Shown in pieces: positions 6,946-15,655 of a stretch of 34,597 bases of DNA. How positions within the stretch are numbered: the first letter of the stretch is position 1; every line of letters starts with the position of its first letter. The translations under genes and the position numbers were made by a program. Source of the stretch: Pseudomonas aegrilactucae (GTDB lineage Bacteria; Pseudomonadota; Gammaproteobacteria; Pseudomonadales; Pseudomonadaceae); assembly GCF_019168305.1 (NCBI RefSeq), contig NZ_JAHTBI010000035.1, positions 1 through 34,597 of the forward strand, in the 5' to 3' direction. Under the pieces are notes generated by a model. That model saw nothing but the letters and a program-made list of their open reading frames with translations, did not search any database and was not told the origin of the DNA.

Positions 6946-7429
6946 CCGCCACGGGTTTCTTGTCCGACCCTTCGTGAACGTGCAGCATCGTGCTGAAACC
7001 GCCGGCCACCTGATCGCCGGCCGACTCGATGCGGCCGGTGGTGGTGATCAACGGCGTATCGAACGCGACGGCCGTGTCAGCGGTGATACGCAGGGTCGCG
7101 GTCTTGATCTCGATTTCCCGGCCGCGCTTGAAGTGCAGGTAGTCGCCTTCATCGGTGTGCAGGGCAACCTCGCCCGGTTTGAGCCCCTGCAGGCGAAAAC
7201 GCCGGTCGGCCACTACCAGCACGACGCCGTGGGAGCGGTCACCGCCGACGAACACCGCCACAGCCTCAGCCCCTGGGTGCGGGTTGGACGTGAACCCGTA
7301 CGGTTCGAAGTGCTCCATGTTGTCTTTTGTTTCGCCGGCGGTCAGGCGCATCTGCAGCGCCTGCATCTTGCCGTCAGGGTTTACCAGGGCAAGCTCGCCC
7401 CGGGCCACGGTGTTGTTGCTCGGTTTCAT
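6938..7429 (-). CDS. Baseplate assembly protein V, Mu gp45-like central spike
   Basis: The product is 163 aa. It contains the gp45/gpV pattern: an N-terminal OB-fold region (GELALVNPDGKMQALQMRL), then EPYGFTSNPHPGAEAVAVF, and a C-terminal beta-helix with alternating Ile/Thr strands (EIEIKTATLRITADTAVAF). The final MLHVHEGSD carries an HxH pair that binds iron at the apex of related spikes. The trimer would form the membrane-piercing tip. It overlaps the hub gene by 4 bp. Confidence 0.93.
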   Translation of the reverse strand: MKPSNNTVARGELALVNPDGKMQALQMRLTAGETKDNMEHFEPYGFTSNPHPGAEAVAVFVGGDRSHGVVLVVADRRFRLQGLKPGEVALHTDEGDYLHFKRGREIEIKTATLRITADTAVAFDTPLITTTGRIESAGDQVAGGFSTMLHVHEGSDKKPVAGG

Positions 7430-8538
7430 GTGCCTGGCTTCCAGTCAGCGGGAATGAGGTATTCGAAGTTGTCGGCCTTGCCGCCCTTCTTGAGCTTGCG
7501 CGTGCTATGCGGATCCTTCGGTTCGGGTTCGAACGCATCCGGCGGCGCCACGGTGATGTTCGCCACCGTGCCGCCGTCGTCGAGGCTGTATTCGATTTCG
7601 CTGATCAGCATGTCCCGGTCGATGCCGATCCAGCCGTCGACCACGCGCACGATCATGTTCGGCAGCCACAGCGCGCCGTTGGACTGCCGCCAGCCCTGCA
7701 CCTTGTAGTTCAAGGTCAACGCCTTGCCCATGCGGCTGCCGCGCTCCCAGTTGGCCCGCGCGGCGGCCAGGTCGGGAGTCATCTGCCCGCTTTCATGAAT
7801 CTGCAGGACGCGCTTTCGCCGAGCCCGCGGATCGCTGACAGCGGCCTTGACCTCGGAGGCCTTGGCCCCGTAGCTGTCGTCAGTGCCGGAGCGCTGGCCG
7901 GTGACCTTGTAGTCAGAGAACACCCCGGAAAAGTCCAGGGATGCATCACCGGTCAGGATGTTCTGCCCCAGCACCAGGCTGTCGACCGCTCGGCCAGCAC
8001 TCCCCGGCCGTATGATCACCAGCCGCCCCCGCGTGTCGTCAGTCGACAGCAACCGCGAAAGGGTCAATAGGCGGTCGATGGATTCAAATACCGTTTCCCC
8101 CGGCTCGACGCTGTGCTCAGTCAGTTTCGAGGTTTCCGCCGCCTGGCTCAGCACCTTGATGCCGTAGGGTTCGGCCAGCGCCTGCACGATCTTCTGCACG
8201 CTCTGCTGCTTCCACTGGCCGGGCTCATTGATCACTGAACAGTCGATCAAGTCGGCGGTGAGCGAACGCCCCTGAATCGAGCGGTTGACCTGTTTGCTGT
8301 CGTAGCTGACCGGTGTGCCGAATATCCAGCCCGTCAGCACCAGGTCGTCGCCGATCTTGACTGTGCAGTAGTCACCCTGCCGCACCGGGACTTCCTCGCC
8401 CTGATCCGGCCAGCGCCACGTCACGTCGAGGTTGAAGTCTCGGGCCTGTCGCTCGATGCCGGCGCTGATGCTGACTTTCTTCCAGCCACCGTAACTCATG
8501 CCATTCACGGTCAACGTGACGGCGTTTTGTTTGTCCAT
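7426..8538 (-). CDS. Mu gp44-like baseplate hub protein (gpP)
   Basis: The product is 370 aa from ATG 8538, which has AGGAG seven bases upstream; the open frame to 8871 is a shadow of the preceding gene. Segments typical of the gp44/gpD hub family are visible: VTLTVNGMSYGGWKKVSISAGIERQARDF at the N-terminus (beta-barrel for tube contact), a middle QKIVQALAEPYGIKVL helix domain, and GETVFESIDRLLTLSRLL. The hub joins the tube to the spike and tape measure. The gene is followed by the spike gene with a 4-bp overlap. Confidence 0.93.
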   Translation of the reverse strand: MDKQNAVTLTVNGMSYGGWKKVSISAGIERQARDFNLDVTWRWPDQGEEVPVRQGDYCTVKIGDDLVLTGWIFGTPVSYDSKQVNRSIQGRSLTADLIDCSVINEPGQWKQQSVQKIVQALAEPYGIKVLSQAAETSKLTEHSVEPGETVFESIDRLLTLSRLLSTDDTRGRLVIIRPGSAGRAVDSLVLGQNILTGDASLDFSGVFSDYKVTGQRSGTDDSYGAKASEVKAAVSDPRARRKRVLQIHESGQMTPDLAAARANWERGSRMGKALTLNYKVQGWRQSNGALWLPNMIVRVVDGWIGIDRDMLISEIEYSLDDGGTVANITVAPPDAFEPEPKDPHSTRKLKKGGKADNFEYLIPADWKPGT

Positions 8539-8542
8539 GGGT

Positions 8543-9916
8543 TTACTCCTGGGCGACGTACAGCGTCCCGGCCGGCAGGAAGCCCGGGTGCACCGCTTTG
8601 TTACGCGTAACGATTTCGCCGGCGCGGGTGGCATCGGCGAAACACTGGTAAGCCAGCACGACGGCCGGCAGGCTTTCGTTGCGCTCGACGGCCACAAGAC
8701 GCACGCCGGCGCCGGCAACGGCCGACAGGTGCGCCCTGGTGCTTTTGCGCACCGCCTCCAGCGCTTCGAAGTGATCGTGGGGGGCAGAGAGCGCCGCCGA
8801 CCACAGGGCCGCGCTGATCGCATCACGCAAGGCGAGAACGTCTGCAGACACAGGAACGTCCGGCCGATCAATCGGCGCGGCTACCTGCTGCGACAGTACG
8901 GGCACCCCCGGCAGCGCCGCCGGCGCCGATACCACCGGCATCGAGGCCGCCACTCGTACGGCCTGCACAATCAGGGCATCGCGCACCAGCTCGCGGGCGG
9001 CCTTGACCACAGCCACGGTTGCGGCGCCACCGGCAACGCTGTCGGCAGCACCATCGCTTGCGGCCGTCAGGCCTTGGGCAGCTTCGATTTTGCTGGTGAT
9101 GCCCCGGGACGCGGCGGCGAAGCTTGTGAAGCCTTCGTCGTCGCGCTCAAGGCGTGCCACGGTGCGGGCAAACTCCGGGTCGACTTCTACCGCAGAGCCG
9201 ACCGTAGAACTGCCAGAGGGCGCCCAGCGGTAGCCCGACGAACGATTACCACCGCCGATGCTCGCGAACTGCGCCCGGATCATCGCGGCGAAGTTACCCG
9301 GGGCGTTGATCAGCATGTCGGCTAACGCCTCGACCGACGATACCAGGCCCGTCACCTGGGCAATTTCCTGCTGGATGGCCATCTGCACACCGGCTATGCC
9401 GTTCTGCAGCGCAGTAACCGCCAAGCGGGCCTTGTTGACCATCGCCATTGCCGCCTTGTAGCGCGCTATCGCCGAGTCCAGCAGGCCCTCGGAGTCTTCC
9501 TCAACCTGCTGTGCCTCATCGGGCACACCGACCGGGTAGCCCTTCTCGCCGGCTTCGACGAACTCCAGCTGAAAGCGCACCAGGCCACCGGCCCGGCGCT
9601 CGTGCGATACCTCGCAGCCTTCTCCTGCAGTAACGTTCATGCGCCCGAACCACGGATGCACCAGCTCACCCGCCCCGGGCTGGTCCAGGGCGTTCAGCAG
9701 GTTGTCACGCTGGAACAGACAATCGTCACCGATCACGAACGCGGACATTTTTACCGTCCGCGTCTTGGCGCCCATGTCTTCCACCAGCGGCTTGTCCCGC
9801 TGGGGATATTCATGCAACTGGGTGCGCCGCCCGACCGGGGTTGAATCATCATCGACAAAGAACGGCACCCCGCGAAAGGATGCCGGGTGCCGCTTCTCCC
9901 GCCACGTGTCCACCAT
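8543..9916 (-). CDS. DNA circularisation/tail protein N (Mu gp43-like)
   Basis: The product is 457 aa. The N-terminal domain (WREKRHPASFRGVPFFVDDDSTPVGRRTQLHEYPQRDKP) is the DNA_circ_N signature of Mu gpN. A long Ala-rich helical middle (about 150-300) and a C-terminal ArgGlu/Ala-rich domain follow. Despite its family name it is thought to be a baseplate or tail-tip protein in contractile phages. It begins one base into the tape-measure stop (TAATG), so it is likely to be translated by reinitiation, and it is followed closely by the hub gene. Confidence 0.9.
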   Translation of the reverse strand: MVDTWREKRHPASFRGVPFFVDDDSTPVGRRTQLHEYPQRDKPLVEDMGAKTRTVKMSAFVIGDDCLFQRDNLLNALDQPGAGELVHPWFGRMNVTAGEGCEVSHERRAGGLVRFQLEFVEAGEKGYPVGVPDEAQQVEEDSEGLLDSAIARYKAAMAMVNKARLAVTALQNGIAGVQMAIQQEIAQVTGLVSSVEALADMLINAPGNFAAMIRAQFASIGGGNRSSGYRWAPSGSSTVGSAVEVDPEFARTVARLERDDEGFTSFAAASRGITSKIEAAQGLTAASDGAADSVAGGAATVAVVKAARELVRDALIVQAVRVAASMPVVSAPAALPGVPVLSQQVAAPIDRPDVPVSADVLALRDAISAALWSAALSAPHDHFEALEAVRKSTRAHLSAVAGAGVRLVAVERNESLPAVVLAYQCFADATRAGEIVTRNKAVHPGFLPAGTLYVAQE

Positions 9917-12015
9917 TACGAAGCCCTCCCTAACGAGCGGTAACCCACATTGGGCGTCATCGCCAGCCCAGGCTGGTTGGTCTGCCCAGGATCAGCGCGC
10001 ATGCCCGGCGGGGCGTTTTCGAAACGCACAGTCATGTCGCCCTGCACTTCGGTACGCTGCCGGGCGGCGGTCTGCTGCACCAGGCTGCCGGCAGGTACGC
10101 TGCCCGACCCCGGCAATGAGCCCGCCAGCCGCTGCGGGCCCTGCAGGCTGGGTTGCTGCAGCAGTGACTGATTACCCGGCGCGCGCAGCAGGTTGGCCAC
10201 CTTCGTCGCTTCCGGCATTAGCTCGGGCGCATGGGCTATCGGCTTGACCAGAGCGCCCGGAGTGGGCTTGCCTTCCGCGTTCCGGGCTTTCTGCTCTTCG
10301 GTCCAGGCGTTGACTTTATCCGTCGCGCCTTTGATCACCCCGTCACCGTCCGAACTGAACCCGAGAAATTTCATCATCGGTTCAATGATCGGCTTGAGCT
10401 TGTCCCACAAACCTTTGAAGAAACCCGTGATCGGCTCCCAATGCTTGAGGATCAGACCCAGCGGCGACCAGTCAAACAGAGTCTTGAGGAAGCCCATGAA
10501 CGGCACCGACAGGGCTTCAATCAACCCCCACACTGCGCCAAAGAACTCGGTGAGCGGCCCCCAGTTCGCCACGATCATGCCGAGCGGGGTCCAGGCAAAG
10601 GCCGCTTTCATCCAGCCCCATACCGCCATCGCAGGGCCCTTCACCAGGTCCCACACCTTTGCGAAGTACGGCCCCACGGTCGACCAGTTACCGATGAGCA
10701 GACCAGCCGCCAAGGCAATGCCGCGCACGACCAGGCCAATCGGGCTCATGCTGGCTACCGTGCTCATCAGCGTGAGCGCACCGGTTGCTGCGGCCGTGGC
10801 CAAGCGCAACACAGTAAAGCCCACTGCGGCGCCAAGAATCCCCTTGATCAGCCAAGGGTGCGCCCCGGCCAGTTCGGTCACGTTGCTGATGATCGGCCCC
10901 ACCGTGGCCATGAAGTCGTTGAACGGCGGCAGCAGCGCCGTACCGACCGTGATGCCCAGGCGGGTTACCCGGTTCTGCAGTAGCTGCAGGCCGTTTTCCG
11001 TGGTCGCCGCCCGGGCCGTGTACTCGTCTTGCATTGAGCCGGCAAAGTCGCCCTCCTTGCCGACCGACCTGAAATTCTTCTGCAGCGTGTCCAGGTTGGT
11101 CAGCAGCGGCGCGATAGCTCCTACCGATTCCTTGCCGAACAAACTAGTCAGAACTGCAGCCTGTTTGGCCTTGTCGACCTTGGCCAGCGTCTTGAGCACG
11201 CGGGTCATGGTCCCTTCGCTGTCGGTCTGCATGCCCTGGGCGATTTCGTTCGCGTCCAGACGCAACGCCTTGTAGGCCTCGCGCTGCGACTTCGTGGCCG
11301 CGTTGCCGGCGGTCATCGTGAGCATGAAGTTCTTGATGCCCGTGGCCGCCACGTCCTGGGCGATACCCACCCCAGCCAGCGCCGATCCCATCGCCGCCAG
11401 TTGCCCGGCGTTGACCCCCGCCACCTCGCCCAGCGGGCCGATGGCGGTCACGATGGCCGAGATTTGCGCTGTGCTGGCCGCACCGGTGTTGCCCAAGTAG
11501 TTGATCTTGTCGGCCAGGGTGACCACTTCGTCCTGATTCATGTGGAACGCGGTGCGCCACTTGGCCATCATTTCCCCGGACTGCGCGGCGGTCTGGTCGA
11601 ACGCCACGCCCATCTTTACCGCGTCTTCGGCGAACTTGTTCAGTTCCTCCCGGGCAATGCCCGACTGCCCACCGGCCGCCACGATTTGCGCGATGCCGTC
11701 CGCCGCCATCGGCAGGCGCTCAGACAGGTCGAGCACGTCATTACTCATCACCTTGAACTGCTCGGGCGATTCGAAATTCACGACCTTTTTCACGTCGGCC
11801 ATGGCGCTTTCAAACTTCATCGCCGCCTGCACGCCCATGACAAAGGGGGCCGCCATGGCGCCCCCCTGCACTGCATCCATGAACGTAATTTTGCCGAGCC
11901 CTGAGCTGTTCAACTGCTTACGCAGAATCGCCGCGTTCTTGCGTACCCCGCTCATCACTGGTGACAACCTGTCAACACCAGTGATCAGGGCTTTGAGCTG
12001 GAACTTATCCGCCAT
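9916..12015 (-). CDS. Tail tape measure protein
   Basis: The product is 699 aa from ATG 12015 with AGGGGG upstream. The N-terminal half matches the TP901-core tape-measure domain: LITGVDRLSPVMSGVRKNA, then the helical region with FESAMADVKKVVNF and the long Ala-rich GAASTAQISAIVTAIGPLGE stretch. Two hydrophobic membrane segments lie near residues 390-450. The C-terminal third holds several repeats of a Trp-containing phrase (WTPLGMIVANWGPLTEFF, WSPLGLILKHWEPITGFF). The length sets the tail length, so a short contractile tail of about 100 nm is predicted. It overlaps the frameshifted chaperone by 11 bp. Confidence 0.95.
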   Translation of the reverse strand: MADKFQLKALITGVDRLSPVMSGVRKNAAILRKQLNSSGLGKITFMDAVQGGAMAAPFVMGVQAAMKFESAMADVKKVVNFESPEQFKVMSNDVLDLSERLPMAADGIAQIVAAGGQSGIAREELNKFAEDAVKMGVAFDQTAAQSGEMMAKWRTAFHMNQDEVVTLADKINYLGNTGAASTAQISAIVTAIGPLGEVAGVNAGQLAAMGSALAGVGIAQDVAATGIKNFMLTMTAGNAATKSQREAYKALRLDANEIAQGMQTDSEGTMTRVLKTLAKVDKAKQAAVLTSLFGKESVGAIAPLLTNLDTLQKNFRSVGKEGDFAGSMQDEYTARAATTENGLQLLQNRVTRLGITVGTALLPPFNDFMATVGPIISNVTELAGAHPWLIKGILGAAVGFTVLRLATAAATGALTLMSTVASMSPIGLVVRGIALAAGLLIGNWSTVGPYFAKVWDLVKGPAMAVWGWMKAAFAWTPLGMIVANWGPLTEFFGAVWGLIEALSVPFMGFLKTLFDWSPLGLILKHWEPITGFFKGLWDKLKPIIEPMMKFLGFSSDGDGVIKGATDKVNAWTEEQKARNAEGKPTPGALVKPIAHAPELMPEATKVANLLRAPGNQSLLQQPSLQGPQRLAGSLPGSGSVPAGSLVQQTAARQRTEVQGDMTVRFENAPPGMRADPGQTNQPGLAMTPNVGYRSLGRAS

Positions 12016-12178
12016 TGCCGCCCCCTGCTTGCCGGTTGATCCGGTGCGCGTTCTGCTCGCTCTCAAGCAGAACGTCCAGCCGCCAGGCCTTTACCTGCTC
12101 CGGATCAACTTTCCAGAACCAGGCCAGGTCATAGGCCAGCTCGATCAGCTCGCCGACTTCGGCGAAGCGGCAGCCATG
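12005..12178 (-). CDS. Second-frame domain of the tail assembly chaperone (made by -1 frameshift)
   Basis: This frame has no start or ribosome site of its own. It opens at the end of a T TTT TTC heptamer in the preceding gene and reads HGCRFAEVGELIELAYDL, AWFWKVDPEQVKAWRLD and on to a stop at 12005, 57 codons. The phrase DLAWFWKVDPEQVKAWRLDVLLE resembles the GpE-type chaperone extensions. The -1 fusion would be about 146 aa, ending 11 bp into the tape-measure gene. This is the same arrangement as lambda G/GT and P2 E/E'. The fused form should coat the tape measure during tube assembly. Confidence 0.75.
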   Translation of the reverse strand, partial: HGCRFAEVGELIELAYDLAWFWKVDPEQVKAWRLDVLLESEQNAHRINRQAGGGNGG

Positions 12179-12444
12179 AAAAAACCGGCAATCATCCAGG
12201 CCAGACTGTTCAGGTCGGCCAGGTCCAGCTGATCAACCGAGCCCGCCGGGATGGCGGCACACACGCCGATGTACTTGGCCGCGACATCGAGGTCGAGGGT
12301 GACCGCCTCTTCCTTGTCGATCTTGTACGGCAGCGCCTTGATCGCTCGGCAGTCCTGCACGGTAGGCCGGCGAATCTCCAGCTCAAGCAGGGTTTCGCCA
12401 TGGGCCTTGATGGGTGCCTTCAATACGTGGGTAGTGGTGCTCAT
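12145..12444 (-). CDS. Tail assembly chaperone, unshifted form (Mu gp41-like)
   Basis: The product is 99 aa from ATG 12444, with AGGAG about nine bases upstream. Sequence TTTHVLKAPIKAHGETLLELEIRRPTVQDCRAIKALPYK matches the Mu gp41/TAC family, in which LKxPI....TLxELxxRRPT.xD is conserved. It lies between tube and tape measure, as in all tailed phages. A slippery TTTTTTC near codon 88 would divert part of the ribosomes into the second frame. The reading to 12822 is not a gene, since it overlaps the tube gene. Confidence 0.9.
   Translation of the reverse strand: MSTTTHVLKAPIKAHGETLLELEIRRPTVQDCRAIKALPYKIDKEEAVTLDLDVAAKYIGVCAAIPAGSVDQLDLADLNSLAWMIAGFFMAAASPKSAS
12178..12184 (-). promoter_or_regulatory. 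Programmed -1 frameshift site, T TTT TTC heptamer
   Basis: In the zero frame the codons are GGT TTT TTC ATG. The heptamer T TTT TTC permits both tRNAs to slip back one base and still pair. The -1 frame then gives a plausible chaperone extension of 57 codons, while the other shifted frame gives an unnatural arginine-rich peptide and soon stops. Confidence 0.75.
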
Positions 12445-12791
12445 TACTGCCAGTCTCCTGAGATGCCTTCGAAATTGAGTGAAACCTTGCCGTCGTCGGC
12501 GGTGACATTCACATCGTCCACCGCGTACGCGCCCGACAGCACGTAGCTCGTGCCGTCCTTGAATTCGGCCGTGATGGTCATGTTCGTGCCATCGACTACC
12601 TTGGCCATCGGAAAGCCAGGGGTTTTCACTGCGTCGAGCTTGATGAAGGGTGGCCGGTCTTCTTCCTTGTAGTAGCCCGTCACGATGGTTTCGCGCTTGA
12701 CCTTGGAAAGCGGCACCTCGACACCGCCACTGATGACCAACTGCTGGCCGTCGACCTTGATGTAGCAAGTGCCTGCGACTTTCTGACCCAT
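12444..12791 (-). CDS. Contractile-tail tube protein (Mu gp40-like)
   Basis: The product is 115 aa from ATG 12791, which has GGAG eight bases upstream. An ATG five codons earlier lacks a ribosome site and abuts the terminator U-tract. MGQKVAGTCYIKVDGQQLVISGGVEVPLSKVKRETI is the conserved Tail_tube start, and a beta-rich body with EFKDGTSYVLSGAYAVDD follows. Hexameric rings of this protein form the inner tube beneath the sheath. Its start lies behind a hairpin at 12807-12830, and its stop overlaps the chaperone start by one base. Confidence 0.93.
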   Translation of the reverse strand: MGQKVAGTCYIKVDGQQLVISGGVEVPLSKVKRETIVTGYYKEEDRPPFIKLDAVKTPGFPMAKVVDGTNMTITAEFKDGTSYVLSGAYAVDDVNVTADDGKVSLNFEGISGDWQ

Positions 12792-12806
12792 GAAAAGGGC
12801 TCCCAT

Positions 12807-12830
12807 AAAAAGGCCCGCTCAAGGCGGGCC
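12807..12830 (-). terminator. Intrinsic terminator just before the tail tube gene
   Basis: On the minus strand GGCCCGC (12830-12824) and GCGGGCC (12818-12812) form a seven-base GC stem with a five-base loop, followed by TTTTT (12811-12807) and then the tube gene. It lies between sheath and tube, inside the late operon, so late polymerase must read through. It may also stabilise the 5' end of a processed tube mRNA. Confidence 0.85.
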
Positions 12831-12848
12831 GGGGTGTAGTGATGCGGG

Positions 12849-14345
12849 TTACGCCGCGTCTGGGTACTGCAAGCGGAACTGGTAGAGCAGCGCGAACACG
12901 CGCAACTGGTTGACCAGATCCGGCGGGAACAACACGTTGAGGCGATTCGGGTTGTTCGGGTCGCGCTCCACGATCAGGTGCGCCTTGAACAGCTCGACGT
13001 TCTCGACGATGCCGTCACGCTCCAGCTCGCGGTAGGCCGCGATCAGCTCGCCACGGATCACCAGCGGGGTGACGATGGCCTGGCCAGCGCCGAAGTTGGT
13101 ACCGTCGTTGGCCAGCTTGCTGCGCCCGTACTTGCTTGTAATGCGGCTTTGCAGGTAGCGGATCACATGCGCAGACTGGTGCAGCGTCTCGCTGTCCAGA
13201 TAGGAATCATCCTGTTGGCCATAGGCGTTACGCTGGTACGTCGTGATAGCCCGCTGAATGCGGTACAAACCGCCTTCGTAGTACGCCGTGGCAATGCCGC
13301 TGGTGAGCAGTGATTGCCGCTCGTCGAGCATGAAGCGGGAGCCTGCCGGCGCCGGCGCAATCGTCGGCATGGTACCGGTCTGGGTAGGCCGAGCCGGGTC
13401 CGCGCTGATGAACACCGCCGTGCGCGCCGCAAACTGCGCCGCGACTTCCCACACAGGCTGCGGCAAGCCGCGCTCAAAACCGTGCACGGTCATGTGCGGG
13501 TCATTGCGCAAACGCCCCGCCGCAACCAGCTGGCCCAGCGTCCCGCGCTTGGCGCTGTACACATGGCCATAGAGCTGCTTTGACCAGGCCCAGCGGCCAC
13601 CGCTGTCATTCATGGTGGTCTGCCAGGCGTCGAGCGTGGCCGTGTCGCTCCAGGGCTGACAAATGAACTCAAACGGCTCATCACCCAGGGCGGCCAGCGC
13701 CTCTGTCATTTCCGGCGAACCCACGCCGCCGCCCATGACCCCAACCGCGAGCGTCAGCCCGGCCGGGGTCAGCTCATTGTTGACTGCGCCCAGTCGGTTC
13801 AGCTCGATGCGGATATCGTTGCCCAGGTCGCCCAGAAACTTGGCCTTGAGCGTGACCGCACCGGCAGCGGCCTGCGCCGTTACAGGCAGGTCGGTCGCCG
13901 TGTTGACGCTGGCCGCCACCGCCGTAGCCACGGCCTCGGCCGACATGGATGCGCTGACCGTGGTCCGCACGCGCTGGCCCGCCACGTACAGGTTGATCAG
14001 GCCCGGCGCCGACGCGCTGCCCGCCACCGTAACGGTGCCGGTCGCAGCCGTGCCTTCGGTGACTTTCAGTGGCAGACACCAGATTTCACCGGCAGCGTCG
14101 ACCGCGCGAAACTGCTTGTGCATTGCGGCAAGCATTGAGCCTGCGCCGCCGATGGCCATCGCATCGGAGGTGCGCGACACCAGCACCAGGCGGCCGATAT
14201 CGGCGCTATCGGCGTCGTCGTTGACCTGGCCAACGATCAGCCTGGCCAGCGTACTGCCGCCACTGTTGGCCTGCGAATTGTCGACCTCGGCGTAAAACAG
14301 CGGTACGCGGATATCCAAAGGAATGTTGCCGAAACTTACGCTCAT
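12849..14345 (-). CDS. Contractile tail sheath protein (Mu gp39/L-like)
   Basis: The product is 498 aa. The start MSVSFGNIPLDIRVPLFYAEVDNSQANSG is the Mu-type sheath N-terminus, and the C-terminal RLNVLFPPDLVNQLRVFALLYQFRLQY is conserved in the subfamily. The middle holds a variable domain with AGSASAPGLINLYVAGQRVRTTVSAS, a Mu_L-type insertion. The protein polymerises around the tube and contracts on infection. Its start overlaps the DUF2635 gene by 4 bp (ATGA). A terminator follows it. Confidence 0.96.
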   Translation of the reverse strand: MSVSFGNIPLDIRVPLFYAEVDNSQANSGGSTLARLIVGQVNDDADSADIGRLVLVSRTSDAMAIGGAGSMLAAMHKQFRAVDAAGEIWCLPLKVTEGTAATGTVTVAGSASAPGLINLYVAGQRVRTTVSASMSAEAVATAVAASVNTATDLPVTAQAAAGAVTLKAKFLGDLGNDIRIELNRLGAVNNELTPAGLTLAVGVMGGGVGSPEMTEALAALGDEPFEFICQPWSDTATLDAWQTTMNDSGGRWAWSKQLYGHVYSAKRGTLGQLVAAGRLRNDPHMTVHGFERGLPQPVWEVAAQFAARTAVFISADPARPTQTGTMPTIAPAPAGSRFMLDERQSLLTSGIATAYYEGGLYRIQRAITTYQRNAYGQQDDSYLDSETLHQSAHVIRYLQSRITSKYGRSKLANDGTNFGAGQAIVTPLVIRGELIAAYRELERDGIVENVELFKAHLIVERDPNNPNRLNVLFPPDLVNQLRVFALLYQFRLQYPDAA

Positions 14346-14521
14346 ACCTTGGATCCTCGGGCGGCTTTGCGTTCAACGAGCACGGCATCACCATCCTGCA
14401 GGCGGCGCTGCCAGTACACGCTGTGCTCTACGGTGTCGCCCTTCTCGGGCAGGATCTTGCCGGGCTGGTCCGGCAACGGGCACTCACGCCCCGGGGCCGG
14501 CTTCAGGTGTAGGGTCTTCAT
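14342..14521 (-). CDS. DUF2635 protein, Mu gp38-like
   Basis: The product is 59 aa, begins MKTLHLKPAPGRECPLPD and contains the VYWQRRLQDGDAVLVE block characteristic of DUF2635, found immediately before the sheath in Mu-like phages. Function is unknown; by position it belongs to the tail module. It overlaps the genes on both sides by 4 bp (ATGA at each end), which strongly supports its being real despite its small size. Confidence 0.9.
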   Translation of the reverse strand: MKTLHLKPAPGRECPLPDQPGKILPEKGDTVEHSVYWQRRLQDGDAVLVERKAARGSKV

Positions 14522-15111
14522 TGGGGGAAGTCCTTGCGGGTTGAAAATTCGATCCGGCCGTCAGGGCCGGTCGGGGTGACGTTCTTGTCGACAAGGGGGT
14601 CGATGAAGTCGAGATCCACGTTCAGCCCCTCCAAGGCGGGCAGGCCGTCAACCTCGCGCTCGTACCAGGTCTCCGGCGGATCACCGGCGCTACCGCGTCC
14701 CAACTGGAACTCGGCACTGAAGCTGTAGCGGTACACAACCCGGGCCCGATTGATGAAGATCAACGCGCCACCGCCATAGGTAATCGGGTCGTACTCGGGC
14801 TCAGGCTTCCAGCCAACCAACGCCCGCCAGATGTCGGCACGCAAAACGTGCAGATCGTGCGCGGCCTCCTGGCCGCGCTCATCTGTGGTATCGAGCACGA
14901 CTATCACGTCGAAGCCATCTGAAATGACCTGGCGGACGCCCGTCACCAAGTCGTTGGGTTCCGCCTCATCATCGGAAGCAATGACGTAGGCTGACGGGTG
15001 CGCGAGATTGGAACTGGTCGCGACTGCATCCCAGTCGATCCCTGCCGTAATCCTTTCAGAGAAGGCCGGACAATGGGCACGCAGATGCGCAACGATCACA
15101 TTAAGTCTCAT
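14518..15111 (-). CDS. Tail terminator-like protein (Mu gp37-like)
   Basis: The product is 197 aa from ATG 15111; an upstream TTG (15153) would overlap the previous gene and is less likely. Its start MRLNVIVAHLRAHCPAFSERITAGID and the segments DLVTGVRQVISDGFDVIVVLD and DIWRALVGWKPEPEYDPITYGGGALI correspond to the phage gp37 group, which caps the tail tube at its head end. It has the expected position between the neck genes and the sheath. Confidence is moderate because terminator proteins diverge strongly. Confidence 0.8.
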   Translation of the reverse strand: MRLNVIVAHLRAHCPAFSERITAGIDWDAVATSSNLAHPSAYVIASDDEAEPNDLVTGVRQVISDGFDVIVVLDTTDERGQEAAHDLHVLRADIWRALVGWKPEPEYDPITYGGGALIFINRARVVYRYSFSAEFQLGRGSAGDPPETWYEREVDGLPALEGLNVDLDFIDPLVDKNVTPTGPDGRIEFSTRKDFPQ

Positions 15112-15124
15112 CGTGGTTATCCGT

Positions 15125-15655
15125 TTAGACAGATGAAAGAAGGGCTGAGGCAAACGCAGCAGACAGCAGGCGCTGCACTTGGGCCTTTGAGTCCTGCAGG
15201 GCGTCAGTCATGTAGTTTTCACGGGGCGTGATACGCCATCCACCTGCTGCCCGATCAGCCAGCGCTCGCGCTCGGACCCCATTTGCCCGCCGGTTTGATT
15301 TGCCTCGCCCCTGCCCCGGGGCGAGCTTGCCGAGTCGCTTGCCCTGCTTAACCCCGTAATGCAGGTAAGCCGGGTAGTACGCCTTCATCGCACTGGTCTT
15401 GGCCGGAGCGACCCTGACCAAAAAACCGGAACGTGAAAGTTTGGCCTTGATTGCATCAACGGTTGCACCGGTTCGGCTTGTCGGATAACCGTCCTGGCCG
15501 CCACCGAGGGCAAGGTTCATCTGGGCTTTCTGGACAACCAGGCGCCCCGCCTTGCGCATGGCGGCACGAATCTTTCGACGATCAAACGCCAGGTCATCGA
15601 AGCGCTCAAAACCTTCGATATGCAGGTAGCCATCGAGCGAAACACTGTTAGCCAT
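15125..15655 (-). CDS. Neck/tail completion protein (HK97 gp10-like)
   Basis: The product is 176 aa. The motif RRKIRAAMRKAGRLVVQKAQMNLAL, followed by GATVDAIKAKL and a Tyr-rich AYYPAYLHYGVKQGKR block, resembles the HK97 gp10 group of minor head-tail joining proteins. Basic residues dominate the middle (GKSNRRANGVRARALADRA). It lies after the head-tail joining gene, from which it is read with an 8-bp overlap, and before the tail terminator. Confidence 0.75.
   Translation of the reverse strand: MANSVSLDGYLHIEGFERFDDLAFDRRKIRAAMRKAGRLVVQKAQMNLALGGGQDGYPTSRTGATVDAIKAKLSRSGFLVRVAPAKTSAMKAYYPAYLHYGVKQGKRLGKLAPGQGRGKSNRRANGVRARALADRAAGGWRITPRENYMTDALQDSKAQVQRLLSAAFASALLSSV

Noticed and set aside
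8543..9916. DNA_circ_N family name read as a role in DNA circularisation
   Set aside because: The name comes from early annotation of Mu gpN. The position among tail genes points to a tail or baseplate role.
12444..12822. 225-aa frame running from the tube gene into the chaperone
   Set aside because: The upper part overlaps the tube gene in another frame. The gene starts at ATG 12444 with a good ribosome site.
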